Below the pieces are notes generated by a model. That model ran no database searches. It was not told where the DNA came from and was given only the letters and a program-made list of their open reading frames with translations. Shown here piece by piece: positions 51,134 through 59,750 of a stretch of DNA of 64,000 bases (its first letter is position 1; each line of letters begins with the position of its first letter). Source of the DNA: Flavobacterium quisquiliarum. Its GTDB lineage: Bacteria > Bacteroidota > Bacteroidia > Flavobacteriales > Flavobacteriaceae. Position numbers and translations under genes: made by a program. The DNA is taken from positions 229,040 to 293,039 of the forward strand of contig NZ_WWEM01000040.1 of assembly GCF_019308285.1 (NCBI RefSeq), written 5' to 3'.

Positions 51134-53149
51134 TTATTCCATAAATGGAGCTCTGATTTTCTCGATATCAGTGTTTTGAGCATCGGTTCCTGTTGGAATT
51201 TCAAATAACACATCGCCTTCCTGATAATCGATTTTGATATAATCTGTAGAAAGAGAAACCTTTTTAGACTTCTTACCAATTTTTCCACTGCAAGTATATT
51301 TCACTTTATACTCTGTTGGTTTAATCGTGTAGTCTGACTCGTACCATGCTCTATACGGAATCGCATCTTCAAAATTATCAACAGTGAATTTGAACTTTTT
51401 AGATGACATTTTATCTACTTTTAAAGTCACTTCAAGAGTGTCACAATCATAAAGCTCTTCTGTTGACAAAGTGTAATTAATCATATTCTGAATTGGAAGT
51501 GGCACAAAGATTTTTGTTCCTTCAAATTCAAATTCACGAGTTGTATCTTTTAACTTGATTCTCTTGTCTTTTTCATACATTACTTCCTGACGAACTTTAA
51601 CTTTAGTCGAACCATTGTTTTTGACAAAATCAAACACAAAAGCATTTTTTTCTTTCGATTTATCATTCCATGTCGCAGGGAAAATAGCATCGATTTCTTT
51701 TCCGGACTTGCTGGTATTTTTCACAAACGGAGTTCCTTCCGGAGCTATCATTCTTCCCGAACTTTTCCAAATCATTTTACCTTTAGAATCTGGATATCCT
51801 ACTTCAATAGAAACCTGACTTACAGGACTATCATTTACAATATCACTGTCTTTGTCCAGTTTAATTAAACCTCCGTTTAAAGAAGCAATAACCTGAACTT
51901 TAGAAAAATCTTCGTCTAACTGAATTTCAGTAATATAATTTTTCAAATCTGCTTTTGCCTCTGCTCCGGTTTTCAAAGTCAACGGAGTCAGATTTCCACT
52001 GATTTTTGAATCCAAAACCTGAATCGCAGAGAATTTGATTTCATCTGTGAATTTAACCGCGCGAATCTGGCTTCCTGACTTAAGATTCATTCCAACGCTT
52101 CCAAGCCCCATAAACAATCTGAAAAATCCGTTTGGCTTTTCAGGAGATGTTGCTGGTGTAAATTGTTTTTCAGGCGCATCAAATATTTGTTTTTTCACCA
52201 TTTCAAAAGCAAATTCTCTCTGTTTTTGCAGTAATGAGTCTTCTACTTTTTTCTTTTCTTCGTTAGAAAATTGCTCATCCGTTATTACTTCACTTGTAAT
52301 CCCTCCTTCCGTAAGGATTTTTTCGTACTCATGTTCCCAGTTTAAATCCACAAAAGACCAGCTCACACTTGTTTTGGCAGAAAAATAAGTGTGCACTTTT
52401 TTAACATCAATTGTCGTTTTAATAACCGTAGTCGGCATGTACGCTTTGTACTTTATGTTATTTTCGACAACAAGATTATTGCTTCCGATTTCCAGTGCAT
52501 TTTTCACCAGTGAAGCACTGTTTCTCCCCATTAAAACAGAAAGTGCATTATCACCAAGTCCAAAAGTAGTTCCGGCTCCTTCTCCCTGAATATTAAACGT
52601 CCACGGATTGGCGCCTCCAAAAGGATTATTTGGTGATTTTTCGCCCACAACATGCATCGCGATATTGTTTTCTGTGAGCTGAATTGGCCTAACATTAGTG
52701 GTATTAAAATCTTTATCAACTCCGATTAAGAAAGAAAACAATCCAAAAAGAGTTGATTTTCTATGATTTTTATAATCAGAATTCAGTCTCGCTTTTAATT
52801 TATCAATTGCCTTCTTTAATAAAGCTTCAGGCAAATCAATCGTACTGGTTAAGGTAGTATAAGCTCCGGCTTCTTCTTCTAATCCTTCCGCACCAATTAC
52901 TGTGGTAGAATCTCCTTCTGATTTAAAAACCTGCATTGCAAATTTAAATCTGCCGTCAGGATGCTTCGCTAAACGTGGTGCTTTTGGATAATAATAAAAC
53001 TGCATTGGCAGACCGGCATCTCTCAATAACATATTGTTAGGATCTGGCGAGAAAAGCACTGCATAATCTGCTCCATCTTCTTTCTCTAATAGAATTTCTA
53101 CTGTTCCGGCTCCTGCATGAGGATAACCCAGGGGTGTTGGTTGTGACAT
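51134..53149 (-). CDS. Large protein of unknown function, first gene of the muramidase operon
   Basis: A 671-residue protein I do not recognise. No signal peptide: it begins MSQPTPLGYPHAGAGTVEIL. Residues 10-60 form a short beta domain (EILLEKEDGADYAVLFSPDP), and 120-160 contain LFSFLIGVDKDFNTTNVRP. A charged helix follows near 310 (SNEEKKKVEDSLLQKQREFA). After about residue 400 it is mostly beta (KFKFTVDNFEDAIPYRAWYE near the end). The 77-base gap to the next gene holds nothing that I can name, so the three genes are probably one transcript. Confidence 0.6.
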   Translation of the reverse strand: MSQPTPLGYPHAGAGTVEILLEKEDGADYAVLFSPDPNNMLLRDAGLPMQFYYYPKAPRLAKHPDGRFKFAMQVFKSEGDSTTVIGAEGLEEEAGAYTTLTSTIDLPEALLKKAIDKLKARLNSDYKNHRKSTLFGLFSFLIGVDKDFNTTNVRPIQLTENNIAMHVVGEKSPNNPFGGANPWTFNIQGEGAGTTFGLGDNALSVLMGRNSASLVKNALEIGSNNLVVENNIKYKAYMPTTVIKTTIDVKKVHTYFSAKTSVSWSFVDLNWEHEYEKILTEGGITSEVITDEQFSNEEKKKVEDSLLQKQREFAFEMVKKQIFDAPEKQFTPATSPEKPNGFFRLFMGLGSVGMNLKSGSQIRAVKFTDEIKFSAIQVLDSKISGNLTPLTLKTGAEAKADLKNYITEIQLDEDFSKVQVIASLNGGLIKLDKDSDIVNDSPVSQVSIEVGYPDSKGKMIWKSSGRMIAPEGTPFVKNTSKSGKEIDAIFPATWNDKSKEKNAFVFDFVKNNGSTKVKVRQEVMYEKDKRIKLKDTTREFEFEGTKIFVPLPIQNMINYTLSTEELYDCDTLEVTLKVDKMSSKKFKFTVDNFEDAIPYRAWYESDYTIKPTEYKVKYTCSGKIGKKSKKVSLSTDYIKIDYQEGDVLFEIPTGTDAQNTDIEKIRAPFME

Positions 53150-53318
53150 AATTTTAATTTTTTAGTTAATTACTTCATAAGGTTTTACAATTTTTTACTG
53201 TCTGTTTTTAGCTTAAAACTGACGATGTAAAATTCTTATTTCACAAAATATTATGTAACAGCACTTTAACCCATTTTTTCAAATAAATTCACCCAACGAA
53301 AAAAGGGTATATTTCCCC

Positions 53319-53349
53319 TTGTCCAAATTTTAACATTCCGATAATTTTG
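53319..53349 (+). promoter_or_regulatory. Promoter of the divergent 143-residue gene and sensor operon
   Basis: TTG at 53319-53321 and TAATTTTG at 53342-53349 are 20 bases apart, matching the Bacteroidota -33/-7 consensus well; the start codon lies 62 bases after the -7 box. The rest of the 260-base divergent gap shows no clear minus-strand promoter. Confidence 0.7.
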
Positions 53350-53410
53350 TCCTCAACAGTAGTCAAAATACTGCTAACTAAATCCTTAACCAATAAATAA
53401 TAATTAAATC

Positions 53411-53842
53411 ATGAAAAATCCTCCCGCAAAACCGAGTCAGTTAATTACAAAAGAATTTGCCCGACAATTAAATGTGAATTACAACAATAAAAGAAATTCG
53501 CTTACAGCTAAGAAAGCAGAAAAAGAAGATGCAAATGCCATTTGGTACTCTTTGGAAGAATTAGAAAATTATATCCATTATATCAAAACTAACGGAACAA
53601 AACAAGGTTATAATGTAGATGGAATCCGTTTTTATTTTGGAGTTTATCCTGATGATGAAAAACATGGCGAAAAAGCAGGATTGACTACTTTATTCTTAGT
53701 TCCAACAGGAAAAAAAGCAGAAAAAAATACGGAAAAAATTCAAAGTTTTGCTTTAAAACAAGAAGCTACTTCAACTGACATTCAAGACCTTGACCCTATG
53801 AACTACGGGAACATCGGAAGACCACCAAGCTTATTATACTAA
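53411..53842 (+). CDS. Conserved small protein of unknown function
   Basis: A 143-residue soluble, lysine-rich protein. The body has IWYSLEELENYIHYIKTNGT and GIRFYFGVYPDDEKHGEKAG ahead of LTTLFLVPTG. Similar small proteins with an R-x-Y-F-G-x-Y-P and a T-x-F-L-V-P-T strand occur in Bacteroidota next to sensor genes, by my recollection; no function is known. It lies eight bases before the membrane gene and is divergent from the muramidase operon. Confidence 0.6.
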   Translation: MKNPPAKPSQLITKEFARQLNVNYNNKRNSLTAKKAEKEDANAIWYSLEELENYIHYIKTNGTKQGYNVDGIRFYFGVYPDDEKHGEKAGLTTLFLVPTGKKAEKNTEKIQSFALKQEATSTDIQDLDPMNYGNIGRPPSLLY

Positions 53843-53849
53843 TATATTT

Positions 53850-54497
53850 ATGTTTGAATTTTTAAGATCCTATATCATTTATCTGGCTTTATTATCAGGA
53901 ATCGTTGGTGCACTTTCACTGCCAAAACTTCCTGGCAATAAAGCTAAATTTTTAGTACTTTTAATCTGGTTTTCAATCATAACCGAAATTGTAGGCTACT
54001 ATTTTACCCAATGGACGGGTTTACTAAATTTTTACGTTTACAATTTCTACATGTTTGCCAGTTTTTCTGCCTATATACTACTTTTAAGAGCCTTATTAAC
54101 CAAATACAATAACAGAATTGCCTCAATCGCCTTTTTGATCTTATTCGTAATTGCTTATTGCTTAAATCTGTTGTATTTTAAAGATGACATGAATCGCTCT
54201 TTTACCTACAGCTTTGCAATTGGTGTTTTATTAGTATTGATACTATCCTGTTTGTATCTGATTGAGATTTTTAATTCTGAGAAAATATTAAATTTTAAAA
54301 AGTCGGTCTTTTTCTGGTATGTTTTAGGAATACTCGTTTTTCATGTTCCTTTTACACCATTTATGCTTGCAATAAACTGGTTTTTAATCAAACAGGACGA
54401 ATCTATTTTTAGTCTCGTTTTGTTTATTTTAAATTTCCTGGCACACAGCTGTTTTATAATCGGATTTCTATGGAGCGAAAAGAAATACAATTATTAG
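53850..54497 (+). CDS. Membrane protein of the sensor operon
   Basis: A 215-residue integral membrane protein with seven hydrophobic segments (for example YIIYLALLSGIVGAL, FLVLLIWFSIITEIVGYYF, IASIAFLILFVIAYCLNLLY, FAIGVLLVLILSCLYLIEIF). No soluble domain is evident. It overlaps the histidine kinase start by 28 bases, so the two are coupled. It may be the input module of the kinase, which itself has only one membrane segment. Confidence 0.65.
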   Translation: MFEFLRSYIIYLALLSGIVGALSLPKLPGNKAKFLVLLIWFSIITEIVGYYFTQWTGLLNFYVYNFYMFASFSAYILLLRALLTKYNNRIASIAFLILFVIAYCLNLLYFKDDMNRSFTYSFAIGVLLVLILSCLYLIEIFNSEKILNFKKSVFFWYVLGILVFHVPFTPFMLAINWFLIKQDESIFSLVLFILNFLAHSCFIIGFLWSEKKYNY

Positions 54498-55252
54498 TCA
54501 TTTCACTGGGTATCGTTTTCTTTACCCTCATTATCGTTTTAGTTATCATTTTCTTCTATTTTTTAAAGAAGAAAAACAATTTCGTAGTTGAGAAAATGGA
54601 AGCCGATTTGTATTTCCAGTCCGAATTAGTCAAAACCAGAATCGAGATAAAAGATCAGACCTTATCCGAAATCAGTAAAGAACTGCATGATAATATCGGT
54701 CAGATTATTTCGGTCGCCATTATGCAACTTAATATTTCAATCAGCAATAAAAATGTAAATATTGAAGAACTTAAAGATTTAAAAGCCGTTTTAGCCAAAT
54801 CGCTGGACGAATTAAGAATTCTGTCCCGAATTATCAATAAAGACAATTTACTGCAGAACAATTTCCTGGAAGCCATTCAGCAGGATCTGGAAAGAATTAA
54901 GAAACTCAAAAAAATTAAATACAATCTAAATCAAATTGGGACGGTACCAGCTATAAATGAAGAACATGAATTGATTATTTACAGAATCTTTCAGGAAGCA
55001 CTTCATAACAGCTTAAAACATTCCAGAAGCGATTTATTTGATGTTTTTATTGAAACTACTGACACAGTTTTCAGATTAAAATTAAAAGATTTCGGAATTG
55101 GATATGATCTCAAGAAATCAAATTCCGGTTTGGGTTTGAACAATATGAAATTAAGAGCCAAACTAATTGGTGCCAGACTAATTCTCAATTCTGATAAAAC
55201 TGGAACAAGTGTAACAATTGAATATCCCTTAACTCAAGGCCATGAAAACTAA
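54470..55252 (+). CDS. Sensor histidine kinase (HisKA_3 / NarL-type)
   Basis: A 260-residue kinase. One N-terminal membrane segment (LLVISLGIVFFTLIIVLVII) is followed by a HisKA_3 dimerisation helix with the phosphorylated His in ELHDNIGQIISVAIMQLN (about residue 72) and a HATPase_c domain with FQEALHNSLKHS and the G-box SGLGLNNMKLRAKLIGA. It has no separate sensor domain, so signal input may come through the preceding membrane protein. The response regulator gene overlaps it by 11 bases. Confidence 0.92.
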   Translation: MERKEIQLLVISLGIVFFTLIIVLVIIFFYFLKKKNNFVVEKMEADLYFQSELVKTRIEIKDQTLSEISKELHDNIGQIISVAIMQLNISISNKNVNIEELKDLKAVLAKSLDELRILSRIINKDNLLQNNFLEAIQQDLERIKKLKKIKYNLNQIGTVPAINEEHELIIYRIFQEALHNSLKHSRSDLFDVFIETTDTVFRLKLKDFGIGYDLKKSNSGLGLNNMKLRAKLIGARLILNSDKTGTSVTIEYPLTQGHEN

Positions 55253-55892
55253 TCCAAAAAATAAAATAATAATCGTAGATGATCATTTATTATTTTCTCA
55301 ATCTCTTGAACTTCTGATTAAGAGTTTTGGAGATTATGAAGTGATAGAACGTTTTGAAAACGGCAAAGTGTTTATTGATTATCTCGAAGAAAATAGTTCT
55401 GCCGAAATTGATCTTATCTTACTTGATGTCAACATGCCCGTATTAGACGGATTAAGCACCATGAAATGGCTTAAAGACAACAGACCAGACCTAAAAGTAA
55501 TTGCGTTATCAGTTAACGATGATGATGAAATTATTATCAAAATGATTACCAACGGCGCCAAAGGTTATTTATTAAAAGATACTTCTCCCGAAATTTTTAG
55601 AGAAGCCATCGAATGCGTTATGGAAAAGGGCTTTTATTTCACCGAATTGGTTTCGGGAATGCTCATCAACAAAGTGAACAGCGACAATAAAAAGATTAGT
55701 TTGAAGGAAAAAGAAATTGTCTTTATCAAACATGCCTGCACTGAAATGACTTATAAAGAAATTGCATCAGAAATGTGTTTAAGTCCTAAAACTATTGACG
55801 GTTATCGCGAAATACTTTTTGACAAACTGGAAATAAAAACCCGAATCGGACTCGTACTTTATGCCATTAAGCATAAAATTGTTTTAGTCTGA
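55242..55892 (+). CDS. LuxR/NarL-family response regulator
   Basis: A 216-residue regulator. The receiver domain has the acidic pair in IIIVDDHLLFSQSLELL, the phosphorylated Asp in LLDVNMPVLDGLS (about residue 61), ALSVNDDDE, and the Lys switch region KGYLLKDTSPE. The C-terminal LuxR helix-turn-helix is MTYKEIASEMCLSPKTIDGY, then REILFDKLEIKTRIGLVLYA. It is the cognate partner of the overlapping kinase gene; likely targets include the divergent muramidase operon. Confidence 0.93.
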   Translation: MKTNPKNKIIIVDDHLLFSQSLELLIKSFGDYEVIERFENGKVFIDYLEENSSAEIDLILLDVNMPVLDGLSTMKWLKDNRPDLKVIALSVNDDDEIIIKMITNGAKGYLLKDTSPEIFREAIECVMEKGFYFTELVSGMLINKVNSDNKKISLKEKEIVFIKHACTEMTYKEIASEMCLSPKTIDGYREILFDKLEIKTRIGLVLYAIKHKIVLV

Positions 55893-55893
55893 A

Positions 55894-56406
55894 TCAATAA
55901 GTCAATACAGCAAAAACAGGATATTCTTTTATTTTTTCTCTTCCGTTAAGAAAAGTAAGTTCCATTAAAAAATTGCATTGTACAATTTCGCCTCCTAATT
56001 TCTCTACCAATTCACAGACTGCTTTTGCTGTTCCGCCAGTTGCCAAGACATCATCGTGAATTAATACACGATCTCCTTTTTTAATGGCATCGGTATGCAT
56101 TTCCAGACTATCAGAACCATATTCTAATTCATAAGAAGCAGAAATAGTATCATACGGAAGCTTTTTAGGCTTCCTCACAGGAACAAATCCGGCATTTAAT
56201 TCCTGAGCTAATAACATTCCGAAGAAAAAACCACGGGATTCTGCTCCTACAACTTTATCGATTTTCTTTCCTTCTAAAGAATCAACCAGAATTTTTAGGC
56301 AATTTGTTCTTGCTTCGGGGTTAATTAGTAGCGGAGTGATATCTTTAAACAAAATTCCTTCTTTAGGAAAACCCTGAATATCACGTATATACTTTTCAAT
56401 CTTCAT
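55894..56406 (-). CDS. apt: Adenine phosphoribosyltransferase
   Basis: A 170-residue enzyme with the family's IRDIQGFPKEGILFKDITPL and VGAESRGFFFGMLLAQELNA. FVPVRKPKKLPYDTISASYELEYG follows, and the PRPP-binding loop is VLIHDDVLATGGTAKAVCEL. It recovers adenine as AMP with PRPP. Length is standard, and its 3' end lies two bases from that of the response regulator gene, which converges on it. Confidence 0.97.
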   Translation of the reverse strand: MKIEKYIRDIQGFPKEGILFKDITPLLINPEARTNCLKILVDSLEGKKIDKVVGAESRGFFFGMLLAQELNAGFVPVRKPKKLPYDTISASYELEYGSDSLEMHTDAIKKGDRVLIHDDVLATGGTAKAVCELVEKLGGEIVQCNFLMELTFLNGREKIKEYPVFAVLTY

Positions 56407-56434
56407 TTTTTTTTAATTTTCTGTTATTTTTTCC

Positions 56435-56464
56435 TTGTTTATCTCACATTTATGTCTATCTTTG
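56435..56464 (+). promoter_or_regulatory. Promoter of tRNA-Arg
   Basis: TTG at 56435-56437 and TATCTTTG at 56457-56464 are 19 bases apart, an exact -33/-7 Bacteroidota pair, about 60 bases before the tRNA. Confidence 0.8.
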
Positions 56465-56523
56465 CACCCGCAATAAGCAATCAACAAAGCTACAAAAAAA
56501 TAGCTTACTTATAGCAAAAACAA

Positions 56524-56597
56524 GGCCTCGTGGCGCAACTGAATAGCGCATCTGATTACGGCTCAGAAGGTTACTGGTTTGAATCCAGTCGAGGTCA
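56524..56597 (+). tRNA. tRNA-Arg (anticodon ACG)
   Basis: A 74-base cloverleaf. The acceptor GGCCTCG pairs with CGAGGTC (one G-T pair), the D-arm contains GCGCAACTGAATAGCGC, and the anticodon stem-loop is TCTGA-TTACGGC-TCAGA with ACG in the middle. The T-arm is ACTGG-TTTGAAT-CCAGT. The discriminator base is A and no CCA is encoded. Its 3' half is the integration site of the island: the recombinase frame on the other strand ends inside it. Confidence 0.95.
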
Positions 56598-58113
56598 CTA
56601 CTCGGGACAAAAGAAAAATATCATCTTTTGTCCCGTTTTTTTTTGCCCGTAATCTATTGTTTACCAGATAGATACACTTGAACATTTCATTGATCCTAGC
56701 GGTTTGTATTTTGTTATTTTGAAATGTGAAATTTTCAGGAAAAATTAAACCGATAATCTCTCTGGAATCGACTAAAGACCCGTCACCAAAGGCCTCACCG
56801 AGCTTTATAAGGTTTTGCAGTCCTGTGTTCATTAAAGATTCAATATTGGCCCTGTCTTCATCCACATTGCCAATTTCATTTTCTAGTCTGCTGATCTCAG
56901 CATTGCATTCCGTTTTCATTAGATGATAGTCATCGGCATCTATCTTCTCCGTCACCAGCAGGTTTCTGGCAACCGCCAGTTTTTTTTCGTAAACCCCAAT
57001 CTGCTCCAAGGATTTCTTCTTCTCATTAATAACCAATCCAGTATGTTCTCTGTATGCTTCAAGCAGAACTGCACTGTATAATTTTCTTACTTCAGCCAAG
57101 GGCTTGAATTTATTTAAATGTCCTTTAAATATATTATTGGCCATATCGGAATTTACCCTCCACTTACATACTCTATCACAGTGGTAATAGTAGTAATCCT
57201 TGCTCCTTCCTCTGCATTTGCTCCCTGCTAGCTTTTGACCGCACTGAGGGCACATGAAAAAGCCTCTAAGGGGAAAATTCTCAATTGTTTTAATTTTAGG
57301 CCTGTACGTACGTCCTTTACTGTTAAGAATATCCTGTACCCTGTAGAACAGATCTTCACTTATTATCGCGTCATGCTGCCCCTTAACTAATCTCTCTTGC
57401 TCATCACGATACTTCGGAACTAAGATTCTTCCGCAGTAAAGCGGGTTTCTTATGATAAGCCACAAGTTGTTTTTGGAAATTCCCATTCCCTTTGCTTTGG
57501 CTGTCTGATAAATCGATTCTGTACTGAAAATATTCTTTGCAATCTGTTCATACACCCATATAACATTCGCAGCTTTTTCAGGTACAATGGCAATATATTT
57601 CCTTCCGTCTTCAGTTATTTTATTAGCATAGCCATAAGGGGCCATACCCATATGCCTGCCCTCTTTTTTACCTCTTCTGAGCCCTTGAAAGGTATTTAGG
57701 GCCCTGCGGTCATTTTCGACCTCGGGGGCAGCAAGATAAAACGCGAGCATCATTTTATTCTCCGGTACACTCAGGTCTAGCGGCTGCTCAATAGCCTGCG
57801 GCTCAACTCCTAATTTCCTCAACTGATTAATCATTTGGTAAGCGTCACCAGCATTACGGCTGAACCTATCCCATTTCATAAAAAGCACATGACTAATCTT
57901 ATTCTTATTTTTTTTTATATTGGCAAGAAATTTTTTCCATTGCGGCCTGTTGAAAGTTTTTGCGGAATGGTCTTCATAAATCACATTACGAATCTGTATA
58001 TGGTTGATGGCGCAATATTTTCTAAGCATCTCTTCCTGATTGCGTTGGGAGAAGCCTTTCTCAGCCTGCTCGTCGGTGCTTACCCTGATATATAAATCTG
58101 CTATCTTGCTCAT
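56563..58113 (-). CDS. Large serine recombinase (integrase) of the genomic island
   Basis: A 516-residue site-specific recombinase. The resolvase domain has LYIRVSTDEQ with the catalytic Ser at residue 12, FMKWDRFSRNAGD and EVENDRRALNTFQGLRRGKK. The Recombinase domain follows (GRHMGMAPYGYANKI), then the zinc ribbon CPQC...HCDRVC with four metal-binding Cys, and a coiled coil. The last 25 residues are not family sequence: they are read from the tRNA terminator and 3' half (RVVTSTGFKPVTF), showing that the gene ends at the attachment site. It would insert and excise the element. A 56-residue gene overlaps its start. Confidence 0.9.
   Translation of the reverse strand: MSKIADLYIRVSTDEQAEKGFSQRNQEEMLRKYCAINHIQIRNVIYEDHSAKTFNRPQWKKFLANIKKNKNKISHVLFMKWDRFSRNAGDAYQMINQLRKLGVEPQAIEQPLDLSVPENKMMLAFYLAAPEVENDRRALNTFQGLRRGKKEGRHMGMAPYGYANKITEDGRKYIAIVPEKAANVIWVYEQIAKNIFSTESIYQTAKAKGMGISKNNLWLIIRNPLYCGRILVPKYRDEQERLVKGQHDAIISEDLFYRVQDILNSKGRTYRPKIKTIENFPLRGFFMCPQCGQKLAGSKCRGRSKDYYYYHCDRVCKWRVNSDMANNIFKGHLNKFKPLAEVRKLYSAVLLEAYREHTGLVINEKKKSLEQIGVYEKKLAVARNLLVTEKIDADDYHLMKTECNAEISRLENEIGNVDEDRANIESLMNTGLQNLIKLGEAFGDGSLVDSREIIGLIFPENFTFQNNKIQTARINEMFKCIYLVNNRLRAKKNGTKDDIFLLSRVVTSTGFKPVTF
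56604..56644 (+). terminator. Terminator of tRNA-Arg
   Basis: GGGACAAAAGA and TCTTTTGTCCC form a stem of 11 pairs, followed by a run of T. On the opposite strand the recombinase frame passes through it. Confidence 0.9.
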
Positions 58114-58280
58114 TTTGTTTCGTTTAAATATTTCAAAACAGCGATATTAGCAATTTTTCTCAAGAAATACAAGATTTCTTCAGCCTGTTCAAAAGTCACC
58201 TCCAAGCCTTCAGATTTAAGCATCTGCTGCGCTTTTTCAGTTGTAATTTTCGATTCATTGTAACCTGTCTCATTTTCCAT
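58110..58280 (-). CDS. Small protein co-translated with the recombinase
   Basis: A 56-residue frame from ATG 58278-58280 to the TGA at 58110-58112, which overlaps the recombinase ATG by four bases (ATGA). The protein MENETGYNESKITTEKAQQM continues into a predicted two-helix body (FEQAEEILYFLRKIANIAV) without Cys or membrane segments. Similar small helical proteins precede serine recombinases in Bacteroidota as far as I recall; a recombination directionality factor or helper role is a guess. It is below common gene-length cutoffs. Confidence 0.68.
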   Translation of the reverse strand: MENETGYNESKITTEKAQQMLKSEGLEVTFEQAEEILYFLRKIANIAVLKYLNETK

Positions 58281-58526
58281 CTCCTTATCCAGTTTAGATT
58301 ATAATTACGTTCGAAAGAAATTTATCCTAATAAAATCTGATGATGCGTAAAGCGGCTTTTTCTGGCATAATATGGACGTTCTTGTCTATGAAGTAGAGAT
58401 AGCTGTTTTGTTGTTTATAAAAAGTATATTTACAATTAGAAAATCGCCCATTTGCTTTCTGCCTTTTTTGCCAGTGGCAAATTTAGATTCTATACCATCT
58501 TCCTTTTAGCATAATTTTATTTAAAT

Positions 58527-58859
58527 ATGGATTCTAGATTTAATTATTTTATCAGCAAAAGTTCCACATTAATATACAAACTCTGTATTGGCAAAGGCTC
58601 CGCAAAGGAAAGATTGATCGAATCAGAACTTGAGATAAGGAGCGTCCTGCGATCTCCTGTACCCAACAAATTGATACCTTTGAAAGACCAAATCAAACAG
58701 AAACTTCTTTATGCTGGAAACTCCGTCGACAATAAGCAAGGCTCTGTAGCCAGATCTCTTTATGGTAAACGGAATTCAACGGCATCAAAAATCATCGCAG
58801 AAATTATTGCGCTGCATCGCGAAGTAGAGGCTCATATCAAATATTCGGAAGTTAATTGA
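58527..58859 (+). CDS. Small helical protein before a trypsin-like protease
   Basis: A 110-residue soluble, mostly helical basic protein (YFISKSSTLIYKLCIGKGSA, LKDQIKQKLLYAGNSVDNKQ, SKIIAEIIALHREVEAHIKY). I recognise no family. It ends 55 bases before the protease gene on the same strand and is likely in one unit with it. In conflict systems small helical domains often associate with such proteases, but nothing here proves that. The 246 bases before it hold no clear gene. Confidence 0.5.
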   Translation: MDSRFNYFISKSSTLIYKLCIGKGSAKERLIESELEIRSVLRSPVPNKLIPLKDQIKQKLLYAGNSVDNKQGSVARSLYGKRNSTASKIIAEIIALHREVEAHIKYSEVN

Positions 58860-58913
58860 GCCACTGAATAAACTTTACCTTTAAAAAAAATGAAACAGTA
58901 GAACATAAATAAA

Positions 58914-59750
58914 ATGCGAAAAGACTTCTCAGACAATACCAGTGCCCATATATCTATCAGTGATCTGATATCATCATCAACTGTTAAAATTGAAACCTTC
59001 GACAAAAATGGCGGAATCGGAACCGGTTTCTTTTTCGATTTCAATCCCCAGACACCAGAAACTATGGACAGTTTAGCGATTGTCACCAACTGGCATGTAG
59101 TTGAAGAGGTTGAAAATGGCCAGTTTACCTTGACAAAAAAAGATCAAAACGGAGAACCATTAAATACGGAACATCTTACAATTTTTCTTGAAAACTTTGA
59201 ATCCCACTGGACACCACATCCTGATCCCGAAATTGATTTGTGCATTTTGCCTATAAAATCGATTATGCATCTAATAAAAGAGGATTTTTTTTATACGTCT
59301 TTTGACGCGAGCCTAATTCCATCGCAAGAAGAAATTGACAGCCTTTGTGCAATTGAGGAAATTATTATGCTAGGTTATCCTGATGCCCTCTGGGACAGCC
59401 ATAACAACAAACCAATTGCAAGAAAAGGCATAACAGCCACTAATCCGAGACTGCCATACTGTGGCTACGAGGAGTTTTTAATTGATGCGGCATCTATCCC
59501 TGGTTCCAGCGGATCGCCAATCCTGATCTACAATATCGGCCAGTATCTGGACAGAAATGACAATCACTATTTTGTTAAATACCGTTTATTTTTACTCGGA
59601 ATCTTATATGAAGGGCCGCAATTCACGGCAGAGGGCAAAATAGAAAGAGTCAAAATCAAAAAGAAAAAGATTGTTACCACACAGATTCCAATCAATTTGG
59701 GGGCCGCCATAAACAGCTGTAAAATCTTGGATTTTGAAAAGTTAGTTTAG
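58914..59750 (+). CDS. Cytoplasmic trypsin-like serine protease
   Basis: A 278-residue protein with a complete S1-type triad: His61 in VTNWHVVEE, Asp108 in PDPEIDLCIL, and Ser199 in SIPGSSGSPILI. The glycine-rich first strand GGIGTGFFFDF fits too. No signal peptide is visible, so it acts in the cytoplasm, unlike HtrA-type proteases, and it has no PDZ domain. Long insertions occur between the strands (for example YDIGQYLDRNDNHYF-like residues near 210). Proteases of this kind are known as effectors in bacterial conflict systems, which suits its place on an island. Confidence 0.82.
   Translation: MRKDFSDNTSAHISISDLISSSTVKIETFDKNGGIGTGFFFDFNPQTPETMDSLAIVTNWHVVEEVENGQFTLTKKDQNGEPLNTEHLTIFLENFESHWTPHPDPEIDLCILPIKSIMHLIKEDFFYTSFDASLIPSQEEIDSLCAIEEIIMLGYPDALWDSHNNKPIARKGITATNPRLPYCGYEEFLIDAASIPGSSGSPILIYNIGQYLDRNDNHYFVKYRLFLLGILYEGPQFTAEGKIERVKIKKKKIVTTQIPINLGAAINSCKILDFEKLV

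Noticed and set aside
51034..51288. An 84-residue frame bridging the two large unknown genes
   Set aside because: It is out of frame with both, mostly inside them, and has a random-looking basic composition.
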